A DNA stretch of 64,000 bases, from positions 930,001-994,000 of the forward strand of contig NZ_CP088252.1 of assembly GCF_021117385.1 (NCBI RefSeq), written 5' to 3'. Within the stretch, counting starts at the first letter, position 1. Every line of letters begins with the position of its first letter. A program made the translations under genes and the position numbers. Of this stretch, positions 45,112-53,630 are shown piece by piece. This stretch comes from Frateuria soli. Its GTDB lineage: Bacteria; Pseudomonadota; Gammaproteobacteria; Xanthomonadales; Rhodanobacteraceae. The notes under the pieces are model-generated. The model ran no database searches, had not been told where the DNA came from, and worked only from the letters and a program-made list of their open reading frames with translations.

Positions 45112-45879
45112 ATGCCCATGCGCTTTGCCTTCGTCGCCAGCGATACCGCCGTCGCCCAGCAGGCCCGCCGCAGGCTGGCCGAGCGCTACGGCGACCAGCC
45201 ACCGCTGGAGGCCGACGTCATCGTGGCGCTGGGTGGCGACGGCTTCATGCTGCGCACCCTGCATGCCCACCGCGCGCTGGACCTGCCTGTCTACGGCATG
45301 AAGCTCGGCCGCGTCGGATTCCTGATGAACAAGCATCAGCTCGACGACCTGCCCGGGCGGATCGAGCGGGCCCATGCCGCCGTGTTGTACCCGCTGCAGA
45401 TGCGCACCATCGACGGCGCGGGCAACGAACAGTTCGCGCTCGCCTTCAACGAAGTCTCGCTGTTGCGCCAGACCAACCAGGCCGCGCATCTGGAAGTGAA
45501 GCTCAACGACACGGTCAAGCTCGCGGCGCTGGTCTGCGACGGTATCATGGTCGCGACGCCGGCAGGTTCCACGGCCTACAACCTTTCGGCCCACGGTCCG
45601 ATCCTGCCGCTGGACGCCAACGTGCTTGCGCTCACCCCGATCAGCCCGTTCCGGCCCCGCCGCTGGCGTGGCGCGATCCTGCCGCACCGCACCGTGGTGA
45701 CGTTGCGCGTGCTCGAGCCGGGCAAGCGGCCGGTCAGCGCCACCGCCGACTTCCTGGAAGTACGCGACGTGCGCACGGTGAGGATCTGCCAGGCCGAGGA
45801 GTGCGGGGTGAAGCTGCTGTTCGATCCGGAGCACAATCTGGAGCAGCGGATCCTGGACGAGCAGTTCGCCGCGGAGTAG
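45112..45879 (+). CDS. nadK: NAD kinase
   Basis: NAD kinase makes NADP from NAD and ATP. The protein is about 255 residues. Motifs seen are the GGDG phosphate loop ([13 protein letters not shown]), AFNEVSLLR with the conserved NE, and [20 protein letters not shown]. These define the family. Three starts are possible: ATG 45112, ATG 45118 (MRFAFVAS) and TTG 45100, which has the best-placed AAGG site. The choice changes only the first residues. It is downstream of a REP and ahead of a 5'-nucleotidase gene, a possible nucleotide-metabolism pair. Confidence 0.93.
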   Translation: MPMRFAFVASDTAVAQQARRRLAERYGDQPPLEADVIVALGGDGFMLRTLHAHRALDLPVYGMKLGRVGFLMNKHQLDDLPGRIERAHAAVLYPLQMRTIDGAGNEQFALAFNEVSLLRQTNQAAHLEVKLNDTVKLAALVCDGIMVATPAGSTAYNLSAHGPILPLDANVLALTPISPFRPRRWRGAILPHRTVVTLRVLEPGKRPVSATADFLEVRDVRTVRICQAEECGVKLLFDPEHNLEQRILDEQFAAE

Positions 45880-45952
45880 GGGCCGCCCTGTTCCCTCTCC
45901 CCCGGAGTCAGTCGGGGGAAACCCGGATGCACCCCTTTGCCGGATTGAAACC

Positions 45953-46876
45953 ATGACCATTCCCGACGCCCACGATCCCAGCGCCAGCACCGACAATCGC
46001 CTGGTCGTGGCGATCTCTTCGCGCGCGCTGTTCGACCTGGGCGACAGCCACGCGCTGTTCGAACGCGACGGCCTGGACGCCTACCGCCGCTTCCAGATCG
46101 AGCACGAGGACGAGCTTCTGCAGCCGGGCGTGGCCTTTCCGCTGGTGCAGAAGCTGCTGGGCCTCAACAAGCTGGCTGGCGACAAGCCGCCGGTGGAGGT
46201 GATCCTGCTGTCGCGCAATTCCGGCGATACCGGCCTGCGCATCTTCAACGCCATCCAGCACCACGGCCTGGAGATCAGCCGCGCCGCCTTCACCAGCGGC
46301 GCGCCCACCTCGGACTACATCGCGCCGTTCAAGGCCGACCTGTTCCTTTCTGCCAACGCCGAGGATGTCGGCCGCGCGCTGGCGGCCGGCGTCGCCGCCG
46401 CCACGATCCTGCCCAGCACCGCGCCGCCGCGCGCCAGCGAGCAACTGCGCATCGCCTTCGACGGGGACGCGGTGATCTTCGGCGACGAGGGCGAGCGCGT
46501 CTCGCGCGAGGAGGGGCTGGAAGCCTTCCACCGCCGCGAAACCGAGCAGGCTGGCGAGCCCCTTTCGGTGGGCCCGTTCCGCGGCTTCCTCACCGCGCTG
46601 CACCGGTTGCAGACCGCCTTTCCGGCGGAGGACTCGCCCATCCGCACCGCGCTGGTCACCGCGCGCTCCGCGCCGGCCCACAAGCGCGTGATCCTGACCC
46701 TGCGCCGCTGGGGCGTGCGCATCGACGAGGCGCTGTTCCTGGGCGGCCGCGACAAGGGGCCGTTCCTGGACGCCTTCGGCGCCGATATCTTCTTCGACGA
46801 CTCGCCTTCCAACGTGGAGTCGGCGCGCAAGCACGTCGCCACCGGCCACGTGCCCCACGGTGTCAGCAACCGCTGA
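45953..46876 (+). CDS. cytosolic 5'-nucleotidase, NT5C1-like family
   Basis: A 307-residue protein of the 5'-nucleotidase family related to eukaryotic NT5C1. It carries VVAISSRALFDLGDSH near the N-terminus, a FDGDAVIFGDEGERV block with the catalytic Asp-x-Asp, and GGRDKGPFLDAFGADIFFDDS near the C-terminus, the HAD-like third motif. It should dephosphorylate nucleoside monophosphates in the cytoplasm. It begins 73 bases after nadK. A partial CCCTCTCC repeat lies in that gap. The preferred nucleotide cannot be told. Confidence 0.88.
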   Translation: MTIPDAHDPSASTDNRLVVAISSRALFDLGDSHALFERDGLDAYRRFQIEHEDELLQPGVAFPLVQKLLGLNKLAGDKPPVEVILLSRNSGDTGLRIFNAIQHHGLEISRAAFTSGAPTSDYIAPFKADLFLSANAEDVGRALAAGVAAATILPSTAPPRASEQLRIAFDGDAVIFGDEGERVSREEGLEAFHRRETEQAGEPLSVGPFRGFLTALHRLQTAFPAEDSPIRTALVTARSAPAHKRVILTLRRWGVRIDEALFLGGRDKGPFLDAFGADIFFDDSPSNVESARKHVATGHVPHGVSNR

Positions 46877-46930
46877 ACCACCGGCACAGCGGGCGGTGCT
46901 AGGCTCGCGCCCGGACAACCGGAGGGTACG

Positions 46931-47632
46931 GTGGTGGGCAAGCACACGATGGGAACCTGTGTTGTCTGCGGCAAGGAACTGCCGGTGCGCGAGCTGGTTG
47001 CCGGCGAACTGGTCCGTCCCGAGATTGCCGAGGAACTTGCCAGACTGGCGCCTGGATGGACGCCGGACCGGCCGGTGTGCCGCGCCGACCTGGCCCGGGC
47101 GCGCGCCGCCTACGTGCACGACCTGCTCGAATCGGAAAAGGGAGAGCTCAGCTCGCTCGAGAAGGAAGTGCTGCGCAGCCTGCGTGAGCAGGAGCTGGTT
47201 TCGACCGACATCGAGCGCGAGTTCGATCGCCAGTGGAGTTTCGGCGAGCGCCTGGCCGACCACATCGCCACCTTCGGCGGGAGCTGGACCTTCCTGGCCT
47301 TTTTCGCGCTGTTCCTGCTCGGCTGGATCGGCCTCAATTCGTTCGTGCTCTGGCGCCACCCGCCCGATCCGTATCCCTACATCTTCCTGAACCTGATGCT
47401 CTCGTGCCTGGCCGCGGTGCAGGCGCCGGTGATCATGATGAGCCAGAACCGGCAGGAGGCGAAGGACCGCCTGCGCTCGCAGCACGACTACAAGATCAAC
47501 CTCAAGGCGGAGCTGGAGATCCGGCACCTGCACGAGAAGGTCGACCACCTGCTGTCGCACCAGTGGGAACGGCTGGTGCGTATCCAGGAGCTGCAGGTGG
47601 AGCTGCTTTCCGACCTGGGCCGGCGCAGATGA
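46931..47632 (+). CDS. DUF1003 membrane protein with N-terminal Cys motif
   Basis: A 233-residue protein of the DUF1003 family, function unknown. The N-terminal region carries a CxxC pair (TCVVCGKELPVRELV) and another Cys in PVCRADLA, possibly metal-binding. Two membrane helices follow (FGGSWTFLAFFALFLLGWIG; FLNLMLSCLAAVQAPVIMMS), then QNRQEAKDRLRSQHDY and a helical C-terminus. The GTG at 46931 follows GGAGGG; an ATG at 46949 is also possible. The gene stands alone between the 5'-nucleotidase and the convergent DMT exporter. Confidence 0.88.
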   Translation: MVGKHTMGTCVVCGKELPVRELVAGELVRPEIAEELARLAPGWTPDRPVCRADLARARAAYVHDLLESEKGELSSLEKEVLRSLREQELVSTDIEREFDRQWSFGERLADHIATFGGSWTFLAFFALFLLGWIGLNSFVLWRHPPDPYPYIFLNLMLSCLAAVQAPVIMMSQNRQEAKDRLRSQHDYKINLKAELEIRHLHEKVDHLLSHQWERLVRIQELQVELLSDLGRRR

Positions 47633-47647
47633 GGTGCGTGCGGTGGA

Positions 47648-48526
47648 TCAGGAAACCAGCTTCATCCGCCGCCACCAGCCGGTCACCTGCTCCTCGCGCA
47701 CCAGCGTGAACAGGCCCGCGCTTAAGATCAGCACGATGCCGATCAGCATCGGCCAGTCCAGCGTGTCGCCGAACAGCCAGTAGCCGAAACCGATCGCCCA
47801 CAGCATCTGGCTGTACTGCGTCGGCGCCACGCGGTTGGCGGGGGCGAGCTGGGTGGCCAGCATCAGCAGCACGCCGGCCAGCCCGGCGAGCAGGCCGTAG
47901 CCGGCCAGCAGCTCCCACTGGGGCAGGCTGGGCCAGGTGAAGGCGGGCAGCATCAGCAGGCCGCCCGCTACCAGCGGACCGATGACCCCGGCGCCATACA
48001 GGCTGATCCGCTTCTCGTGCGCGCCGGCCATCCGCAAGGCCACCACCGACATTGCGCCGGCCATGCCGCACGCGATCGCCGCGAAGTGACCCACGCCCAA
48101 CTGGCGGAAGCCCGGCCGCAGCACCACCAGCACGCCGGCGAAGCCCACGATCACCGCCAGCCAGCGCCGCCAGCCCACGTGCTCCTTGAGGAACGCCACC
48201 GACAGCAACGTCACGAAGATCGGCATCAGGAAGATCAGCGCGAAGGTCTCGGCCATCGGCAAATGGGTGAATGCCACCACGGCCGACACATTGCAGATCG
48301 CGCCGGTCACCGCGCGGATCCACCACAGCGAAGGACGGTTGGCCAGGAACATTTCGTGCCAGCGGTCGCCCGGCTTGCGGATGAAGGGAATCGCCACCAA
48401 CCCGAGCGCCGCCCCGAAGAACACCGCCTCGAACGCCGGCAGCGTGCCGTGCAGGGATTTGACGAAGGCGTCGCTGATCGCATAGGCCGCATAGCAGGCA
48501 AAGCCGAGGAGTACGCCCTTGAACAT
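47648..48526 (-). CDS. DMT superfamily transporter (EamA domains)
   Basis: A 292-residue inner membrane protein with ten predicted helices in two EamA halves (first FKGVLLGFACYAAYAISDAF; second beginning after residue about 150). Near the middle is VVAFTHLPMAETFALIFLMP, the typical EamA motif. Such proteins export small metabolites, often amino acids. The ATG starting MFKGVLLG was chosen; a longer form from 48637 would add 37 Pro/Arg-rich residues with no signal. It is divergent from the glutaryl-CoA dehydrogenase-like gene. Confidence 0.88.
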   Translation of the reverse strand: MFKGVLLGFACYAAYAISDAFVKSLHGTLPAFEAVFFGAALGLVAIPFIRKPGDRWHEMFLANRPSLWWIRAVTGAICNVSAVVAFTHLPMAETFALIFLMPIFVTLLSVAFLKEHVGWRRWLAVIVGFAGVLVVLRPGFRQLGVGHFAAIACGMAGAMSVVALRMAGAHEKRISLYGAGVIGPLVAGGLLMLPAFTWPSLPQWELLAGYGLLAGLAGVLLMLATQLAPANRVAPTQYSQMLWAIGFGYWLFGDTLDWPMLIGIVLILSAGLFTLVREEQVTGWWRRMKLVS

Positions 48527-48578
48527 GGGTGGTCCGGGTGGGGTGGGGCCAGGGCGGCAGATGGGCAGGCGCCCCGGC

Positions 48579-48608
48579 ATGACCTGCCGCCATCGCGGGC
48601 GGTAGAAT
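48579..48608 (+). promoter_or_regulatory. possible promoter of glutaryl-CoA dehydrogenase gene
   Basis: ATGACC (48579-48584) and TAGAAT (48603-48608) are separated by 18 bases, with the ATG at 48640. The -35 is only a fair match. Confidence 0.4.
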
Positions 48609-48639
48609 GCCGGGCTTGTCCCTCCAACGGAACCCACGC

Positions 48640-49809
48640 ATGGCCGCCCGTCTCGACCCGCTCGACCTGTACGACGTCCGCTCGCTGCTGTCCGACGAGG
48701 AGCGCATGGTGCAGGACACCGTCGGCCGCTTCGTCGACGAGAAGGTGCTGCCGATCATCGGCGACTGCTTCGACCAGGGCCGCTTTCCCAAGGAGCTGAT
48801 CCCCGAGATCGCAAGCCTGGGCCTGCTGGGTGCGACGATCCCGGAAAAGTACGGTTGCGCGGGTATGAACGGCGTGAGCTACGGCCTGATCTGCCAGGAG
48901 CTGGAGCGCGGCGATTCGGGCCTGCGCAGCTTCGCCTCGGTGCAGAGCTCGCTGTGCATGTACCCGATCTACGCCTACGGCACCGAAGAGCAGAAGATGC
49001 ATTACCTGCCGAAGATGGCGGCGGGCGAGGTCATCGGCTGCTTCGGCCTGACCGAGCCGCACGGCGGCTCCGATCCGGCCAACATGAAGACCAACGCGAA
49101 GAAGGACGGCGGCGACTGGGTCATCAACGGCGCCAAGATGTGGATCACCAACGGCAACCTGGCGCACATCGCGATCGTCTGGGCGCAGACCGAAGACGGC
49201 ATCCAGGGCTTCGTCGTGCCGACCGACACCGCCGGCTTCACCGCGCAGGAAGTGCACAAGAAGATGAGTCTGCGCGCCTCGGTCACCAGCGCGCTGTTCT
49301 TCGACAACGTGCGCGTGCCCGAAGCCAACCGCCTGCCCAACGTGAAGGGGCTGAAGGGGCCGCTGGGCTGCCTGACCCAGGCGCGCTACGGCATCACCTG
49401 GGGCCCGATCGGCGCCGCGCAGGCCTGCCTGAAGGAAGTGCTCGACTACACCGCCGAACGCATCCTGTTCGGCCGCCCGCTCGCGTCGAACCAGGCGATC
49501 CAGCTGAAGCTGGCCGACATGGCCCGGCGCATCACTACCGCGCAGCTGCTCTCGCTGCAGCTCGGCCGCCTGAAGGATGCCGGCGCCATGCAGCCGACCC
49601 AGGTTTCGCTCGCCAAGTGGAACAACTGCCGCATGGCGATCGACATCGCCCGCGAGTGTCGCGACATCCTCGGCGGCGCCGGCATCACCACCGAGCATTC
49701 GGCGATCCGCCATGCGCTGAACCTGGAATCGGTGATCACCTACGAGGGCACCGAGACGGTGCACCAGCTGGTGGTCGGCCGCGAACTGACCGGCATCAAC
49801 GCGTTCTGA
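48640..49809 (+). CDS. gcdH: glutaryl-CoA dehydrogenase-like acyl-CoA dehydrogenase
   Basis: A 389-residue flavoprotein. It differs from the other acyl-CoA dehydrogenase in the window by features of GCDH: IPEKYGCAGMNGVSYGLICQ, QARYGITWGPIGAAQACLKE and the C-terminal VITYEGTETVHQLVVGRELTG, with the catalytic glutamate in YEGTE. GCDH oxidises and decarboxylates glutaryl-CoA to crotonyl-CoA in Lys and Trp breakdown. The ATG at 48640 begins MAARLDPLDLYD. It is a single gene with its own possible promoter. The name rests on motif resemblance only. Confidence 0.87.
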   Translation: MAARLDPLDLYDVRSLLSDEERMVQDTVGRFVDEKVLPIIGDCFDQGRFPKELIPEIASLGLLGATIPEKYGCAGMNGVSYGLICQELERGDSGLRSFASVQSSLCMYPIYAYGTEEQKMHYLPKMAAGEVIGCFGLTEPHGGSDPANMKTNAKKDGGDWVINGAKMWITNGNLAHIAIVWAQTEDGIQGFVVPTDTAGFTAQEVHKKMSLRASVTSALFFDNVRVPEANRLPNVKGLKGPLGCLTQARYGITWGPIGAAQACLKEVLDYTAERILFGRPLASNQAIQLKLADMARRITTAQLLSLQLGRLKDAGAMQPTQVSLAKWNNCRMAIDIARECRDILGGAGITTEHSAIRHALNLESVITYEGTETVHQLVVGRELTGINAF

Positions 49810-49940
49810 TCTTCCCCCTTCGGAACAGGAAGCCGGAGGGCGGACGAGGATCCGGCATGGCGCGCGCGGATGAAGTTCGCGCTGCCCCGAACCTTCCCCC
49901 GCCCCTCTCCGACGGGAGAGCGGCTTTCAGGAGCCAGGCC

Positions 49941-50492
49941 TTGCACGTTCCCGATATCCGCATCGAAACCGACCGCCTGCTACTGCGCCCGCCACGTATC
50001 GAAGATTTCGATGCCTACGCGACGAACATGGCCGACCCGGAGGCGGCGCGCTTCATCGGCGGGCAGCAGGCCCGTGCGGTGGCCTGGCGCGGCTTCCTGT
50101 CGCTGGCGGGTGCCTGGATGATCCAGGGTTTCTCCATGTTCTCGGTGATCGAGAAGTCCACGGGCCAGTGGATCGGTCGCCTTGGTCCCTGGCATCCGGA
50201 AGGTTGGCCCGGCACCGAGGTCGGCTGGGGCCTGGCGCGCGAGGCATGGGGCAAGGGCTATGCGCTCGAAGGCGCGACGGCAGCCATCGACTGGGCGTTC
50301 GATCACCTGGGCTGGGGCGAGGTCATCCACTCGATCGACCCGGCCAACGAGCCCTCCCGGTTGCTGGCGCAACGGCTCGGCTCCGCCTGCCGCGGCCCCG
50401 GCAAGCTGCCGGCCCCCTACGAGGACGCCTCGACCGAGATCTGGGGCCAGACACGCGAACAGTGGCGGGCGCGTCGAAAGGCACGCGCATGA
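49941..50492 (+). CDS. GNAT family N-acetyltransferase (RimJ/RimL type)
   Basis: A 183-residue GNAT. It opens VPDIRIETDRLLLRPPRIED, the RimJ/RimL-like start. The acetyl-CoA site lies in VGWGLAREAWGKGYALEGAT, and IHSIDPANEPSRLLAQRLGS is the closing helix with the conserved N. Substrate is unknown. The start is a TTG at 49941 with an AGGAG site 7 bases upstream; no ATG or GTG gives a full N-terminus. The stop overlaps the next gene's ATG (ATGA), so it is coupled to the GST gene. The 131 bases upstream include a CCCCTCTCCGACGGGAGAG repeat fragment. Confidence 0.85.
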   Translation: MHVPDIRIETDRLLLRPPRIEDFDAYATNMADPEAARFIGGQQARAVAWRGFLSLAGAWMIQGFSMFSVIEKSTGQWIGRLGPWHPEGWPGTEVGWGLAREAWGKGYALEGATAAIDWAFDHLGWGEVIHSIDPANEPSRLLAQRLGSACRGPGKLPAPYEDASTEIWGQTREQWRARRKARA

Positions 50493-51106
50493 TCACCATC
50501 TACGGCATGCGCGCCTCCGGCAACTGCTACAAGCTGCAGTTGCTGCTTGACCAGCTCGGTCGCGACTACCGCTGGGTCGAGGTCGACAGCGCCCATGGGG
50601 CGACGCGTACGCCCGAGTTCCTGGCCAGGAATCCCAACGGCAAGGTGCCGCTGCTGGAGCTCGAGGACGGGCGCCGGCTGGCCGAGTCCGATGCCATCCT
50701 CTGTTATCTCGCCGAGGGTACGCCCTTCTGGCCGAATGGCGCGGGGCCCGAGGACGCCTGGCTGCGCGCGCAAACGCTGCAGTGGCTGTTCTTCGAACAG
50801 TACAGTCACGAGCCATGCATCGCGGTGGCGCGCTTCATCCGCGGCTGGTTGCCGCCGGAACATCCGCGGCAGGCCGAGGTGCCGGCGCTGATCGAGCGCG
50901 GCAAGGGCGTGCTGGCGGTGATGGAGCAGCACCTGGCCGGGCGCCAGTGGTTCGTGGGCGAGCGCTACGGGCTGGCCGACATCGCGCTGTATGCCTACAC
51001 CCACTGCGCCGGCGACGGCGGCTTCGACCTGTCGCCCTTCTCGAACATCCTCGCCTGGCTGGCGCGCGTGCAGGCGCAGCCGGGGCATACGCCCATGCAG
51101 CGCTGA
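50489..51106 (+). CDS. glutathione S-transferase family protein
   Basis: A 205-residue protein with an N-terminal thioredoxin fold (MITIYGMRASGNCYKLQLLL; GKVPLLELEDGRRLAESDAI, where PLLEL and ESDAI bind glutathione) and an all-helical C-terminal domain (YGLADIALYAYTH). The catalytic residue may be Ser11 or Cys13 in ASGNC. It would conjugate or reduce substrates with glutathione in the cytoplasm. It is ATGA-coupled to the GNAT gene; a joint role is not known. Confidence 0.9.
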   Translation: MITIYGMRASGNCYKLQLLLDQLGRDYRWVEVDSAHGATRTPEFLARNPNGKVPLLELEDGRRLAESDAILCYLAEGTPFWPNGAGPEDAWLRAQTLQWLFFEQYSHEPCIAVARFIRGWLPPEHPRQAEVPALIERGKGVLAVMEQHLAGRQWFVGERYGLADIALYAYTHCAGDGGFDLSPFSNILAWLARVQAQPGHTPMQR

Positions 51107-51116
51107 CCGTTCCCCG

Positions 51117-51189
51117 GTAGGAGCCCACCTGTGGGCGATGCTTTTGATCCCGTTGCCAGAAAGAGCATCGCCCACAAGTGGGCGCCTGC
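51117..51189. repeat. REP pair, GGAGCCCACCTGTGGGCGATGC type
   Basis: The left arm 51117-51142 begins GTAGGAGCCCACCTGTGGGC; the right arm 51164-51189 reads AGCATCGCCCACAAGTGGGC before GCCTGC. Same subtype as at 10476-10550. It lies in the GST-E1 gap. Confidence 0.85.
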
Positions 51190-51220
51190 GAAAACCTCCC
51201 TTCAAACGACCGATACCGCC

Positions 51221-53491
51221 ATGTCCCTGCCATTCCCCATCACCGCCCGCCACAAGGGCTTTAACCGTGCAGAGATCGTCGACCAGAACTTCACCGAGTT
51301 CGTGAAGCTGTGGCAGGGCGAGGTGTACGCCGCACCGCGTGACAACCAGCCGGTGCTGCCCGGCAGTGCGCTGGACGCGCGAGGCTTCCGCGAACTGTTC
51401 GAGTCGCAGCTGATCAGCCGCCACCTGGACCTGATGGCGCGCGTGCTGCGCGTGCAGAACAAGGTGTTCTACACGATCGGCTCCTCCGGCCACGAGGGCA
51501 ACGCGATGGTGGCGCGGCTGACCCGCCACACCGATCCGGCGTTCCTGCACTACCGCTCCGGCGGCTTCATGGCCGAGCGCTTCCGCAAGCTTCCCGGCAT
51601 GGACCCGGTGATGGACTCGGCGCTGTCCTTCGCGGCGAGCAAGGACGATCCGGCCTCCGGCGGCCGCCACAAGGTGTGGGGCAGCAAGCCGCTCTGGGTG
51701 CTGCCGCAAACCTCGACCATCGCCTCGCACCTGCCCAAGGCGCTGGGCACCGCGATCGCCATCGACCACGCGCGGCGCATCGGTCACAGGCTGCCGGTAC
51801 CGGACGATTCGATCGCGATCTGTTCGTTCGGCGATGCTTCCTCCAACCACGCCACTGCTCAGACCGCCTTCAACGCCGCCGGCTGGACCGCCTACCAGAA
51901 GCTGCCCGCGCCGGTGTTGTTCGTGTGCGAGGACAACGGCATCGGCATCTCGGTGAAGACGCCCACCGACTGGGTGGCGGCCAACTACCGCTCGCGCTCG
52001 AACCTCGACTACTTCTTCGCCGATGGCCTGGATCTGGCCGAGGGCTACGCCCAGGTGCAGCGCGCGATCGACCATTGCCGCGGCACGCGACGCCCGACCT
52101 TCCTGCACCTGAAGACCACCCGCGTGATGGGCCACGCCGGTACCGACTTCGAGATCGAGTGGCGCAGCATCGAGGAGCTTTGCGCGGTGGAGGCGACCGA
52201 TCCGCTGCTGCGCTCGGCCGCCATCGCGCTGGAGTCGGGCCTGTACTCGAAGGACGAGCTGCTGGCCCTGTACGAAGCCACCCGCAAGCGCTGCTTTGCC
52301 GCTGCCGAGGAGGCCGATCGGCGGCCCAAGCTCGACCGCCTGGACGAGGTGATGGCGCCGCTCGCGCCGTACACGCCTGACAAGGTGAAGGCCGAGGCCG
52401 GACGCACCGACTACGCCGACGCCCGCCTGAAGGCCTTCGGCAGCGAGGACAGGCTGCCCGAGAACCAGCCACCGCGCCACCTGGCCATCCAGATCGGACA
52501 GGCGCTGCACGACGTCATGGCCAAGTATCCGGAGTCGCTGCTGTTCGGCGAGGACGTGGCGCAGAAGGGCGGCGTGTACACGGTCACCAAGGGCCTGCAC
52601 AAAACCTTCAAGAACACCCGCGTGTTCAACACGCTGCTGGACGAGACGATCATCCTCGGCCTGGCCCAGGGCTACGCCAACATGGGCATGTTGCCGATCC
52701 CGGAGATCCAGTACCTGGCCTACTTCCACAATGCCGGCGACCAGATCCGCGGCGAGGCGGCCAGCCTGCAGTTCTTCTCCAACGACCAGTACCGCAACCC
52801 GCTGGTCATGCGCGTGGCCTCGCTGGGCTATCAGCGCGGCTTCGGCGGCCACTTCCACAACGACAACTCGATCGCCGCGCTGCGCGACATCCCGGGCCTG
52901 ATCGTCGGCTGCCCCAGCCGCGGTGACGACGCCGCCACGATGCTGCGCACGCTGACCGCCCTGGCGAAGGTGGACGGGCGCGTGTGCGCTTTCCTCGAAC
53001 CGATCGCGCTGTACATGACCAAGGACCTGTACGAAGCGGGCGATGGCCAGTGGCAGTTCGCCTACCCGGCGCCGGGCGAGGCCATGCCGCTGGGCGAGGG
53101 CAGGATCTACGGCGAGGGCGCCGACGACCTGGTCGTGTTCACCTTCGGCAACGGCGTGCCGATGGCGCTGCGTGCCGCGCGCACCATCGAGGCGGAGCTG
53201 AAGTGGAAGGTGCGCGTGGTCGACCTGCGCTGGCTGGCGCCGCTCAACGATGCGTTCATCGCTTCGGAAGCAAGGACGGCCAAACGTATCATCGTGCTCG
53301 ACGAGGGCCGCAAGAGCGCCGGCGTGGGCGAGGGCGTGATCACCGCCATCGTGGAGGCCGGCCTTGGCGCCACGCCGCTGGAGCGCGTGGTCGGCGCCGA
53401 CACGTTCACCCCGCTGGCGGGCGCGGCGTTCCTGGTGTTGCCGGGCGAGGCGGACGTGGCGGAAGCGGCTAGGCGGCTGGCCGCCGGCTGA
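51221..53491 (+). CDS. fused alpha-beta 2-oxoacid dehydrogenase E1 component
   Basis: A 756-residue thiamine-diphosphate enzyme in which the E1-alpha (residues 1-420) and E1-beta (about 430-756) chains are joined. The alpha half has the TPP motif FGDASSNHATAQTAF and CEDNGIGIS (the GD(G/A)...N site). The beta half has LLFGEDVAQKGGVYTVTKGL and QYLAYFHNAGDQIRGEAASL. The fused form is seen in some branched-chain-type E1 enzymes. It would decarboxylate a 2-oxoacid and pass the acyl group to an E2 lipoyl protein. No E2 or E3 gene is next to it, so the substrate is open. The ATG begins MSLPFPITARHKGF; a longer form would read through the REP. Confidence 0.9.
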   Translation: MSLPFPITARHKGFNRAEIVDQNFTEFVKLWQGEVYAAPRDNQPVLPGSALDARGFRELFESQLISRHLDLMARVLRVQNKVFYTIGSSGHEGNAMVARLTRHTDPAFLHYRSGGFMAERFRKLPGMDPVMDSALSFAASKDDPASGGRHKVWGSKPLWVLPQTSTIASHLPKALGTAIAIDHARRIGHRLPVPDDSIAICSFGDASSNHATAQTAFNAAGWTAYQKLPAPVLFVCEDNGIGISVKTPTDWVAANYRSRSNLDYFFADGLDLAEGYAQVQRAIDHCRGTRRPTFLHLKTTRVMGHAGTDFEIEWRSIEELCAVEATDPLLRSAAIALESGLYSKDELLALYEATRKRCFAAAEEADRRPKLDRLDEVMAPLAPYTPDKVKAEAGRTDYADARLKAFGSEDRLPENQPPRHLAIQIGQALHDVMAKYPESLLFGEDVAQKGGVYTVTKGLHKTFKNTRVFNTLLDETIILGLAQGYANMGMLPIPEIQYLAYFHNAGDQIRGEAASLQFFSNDQYRNPLVMRVASLGYQRGFGGHFHNDNSIAALRDIPGLIVGCPSRGDDAATMLRTLTALAKVDGRVCAFLEPIALYMTKDLYEAGDGQWQFAYPAPGEAMPLGEGRIYGEGADDLVVFTFGNGVPMALRAARTIEAELKWKVRVVDLRWLAPLNDAFIASEARTAKRIIVLDEGRKSAGVGEGVITAIVEAGLGATPLERVVGADTFTPLAGAAFLVLPGEADVAEAARRLAAG

Positions 53492-53630
53492 GGGCGAGCG
53501 GGGCGACGGCGCGAGACCATGCCCGCGCCAGGCTTGCCGCTGGACGGGCTCGAACAGGCGCTTCCCGCGCCATCCCCTGGCAGGACCGGGTGTGCACCCG
53601 GGGCGCGTGCCCTCGCGCGACGGGGCGTGC

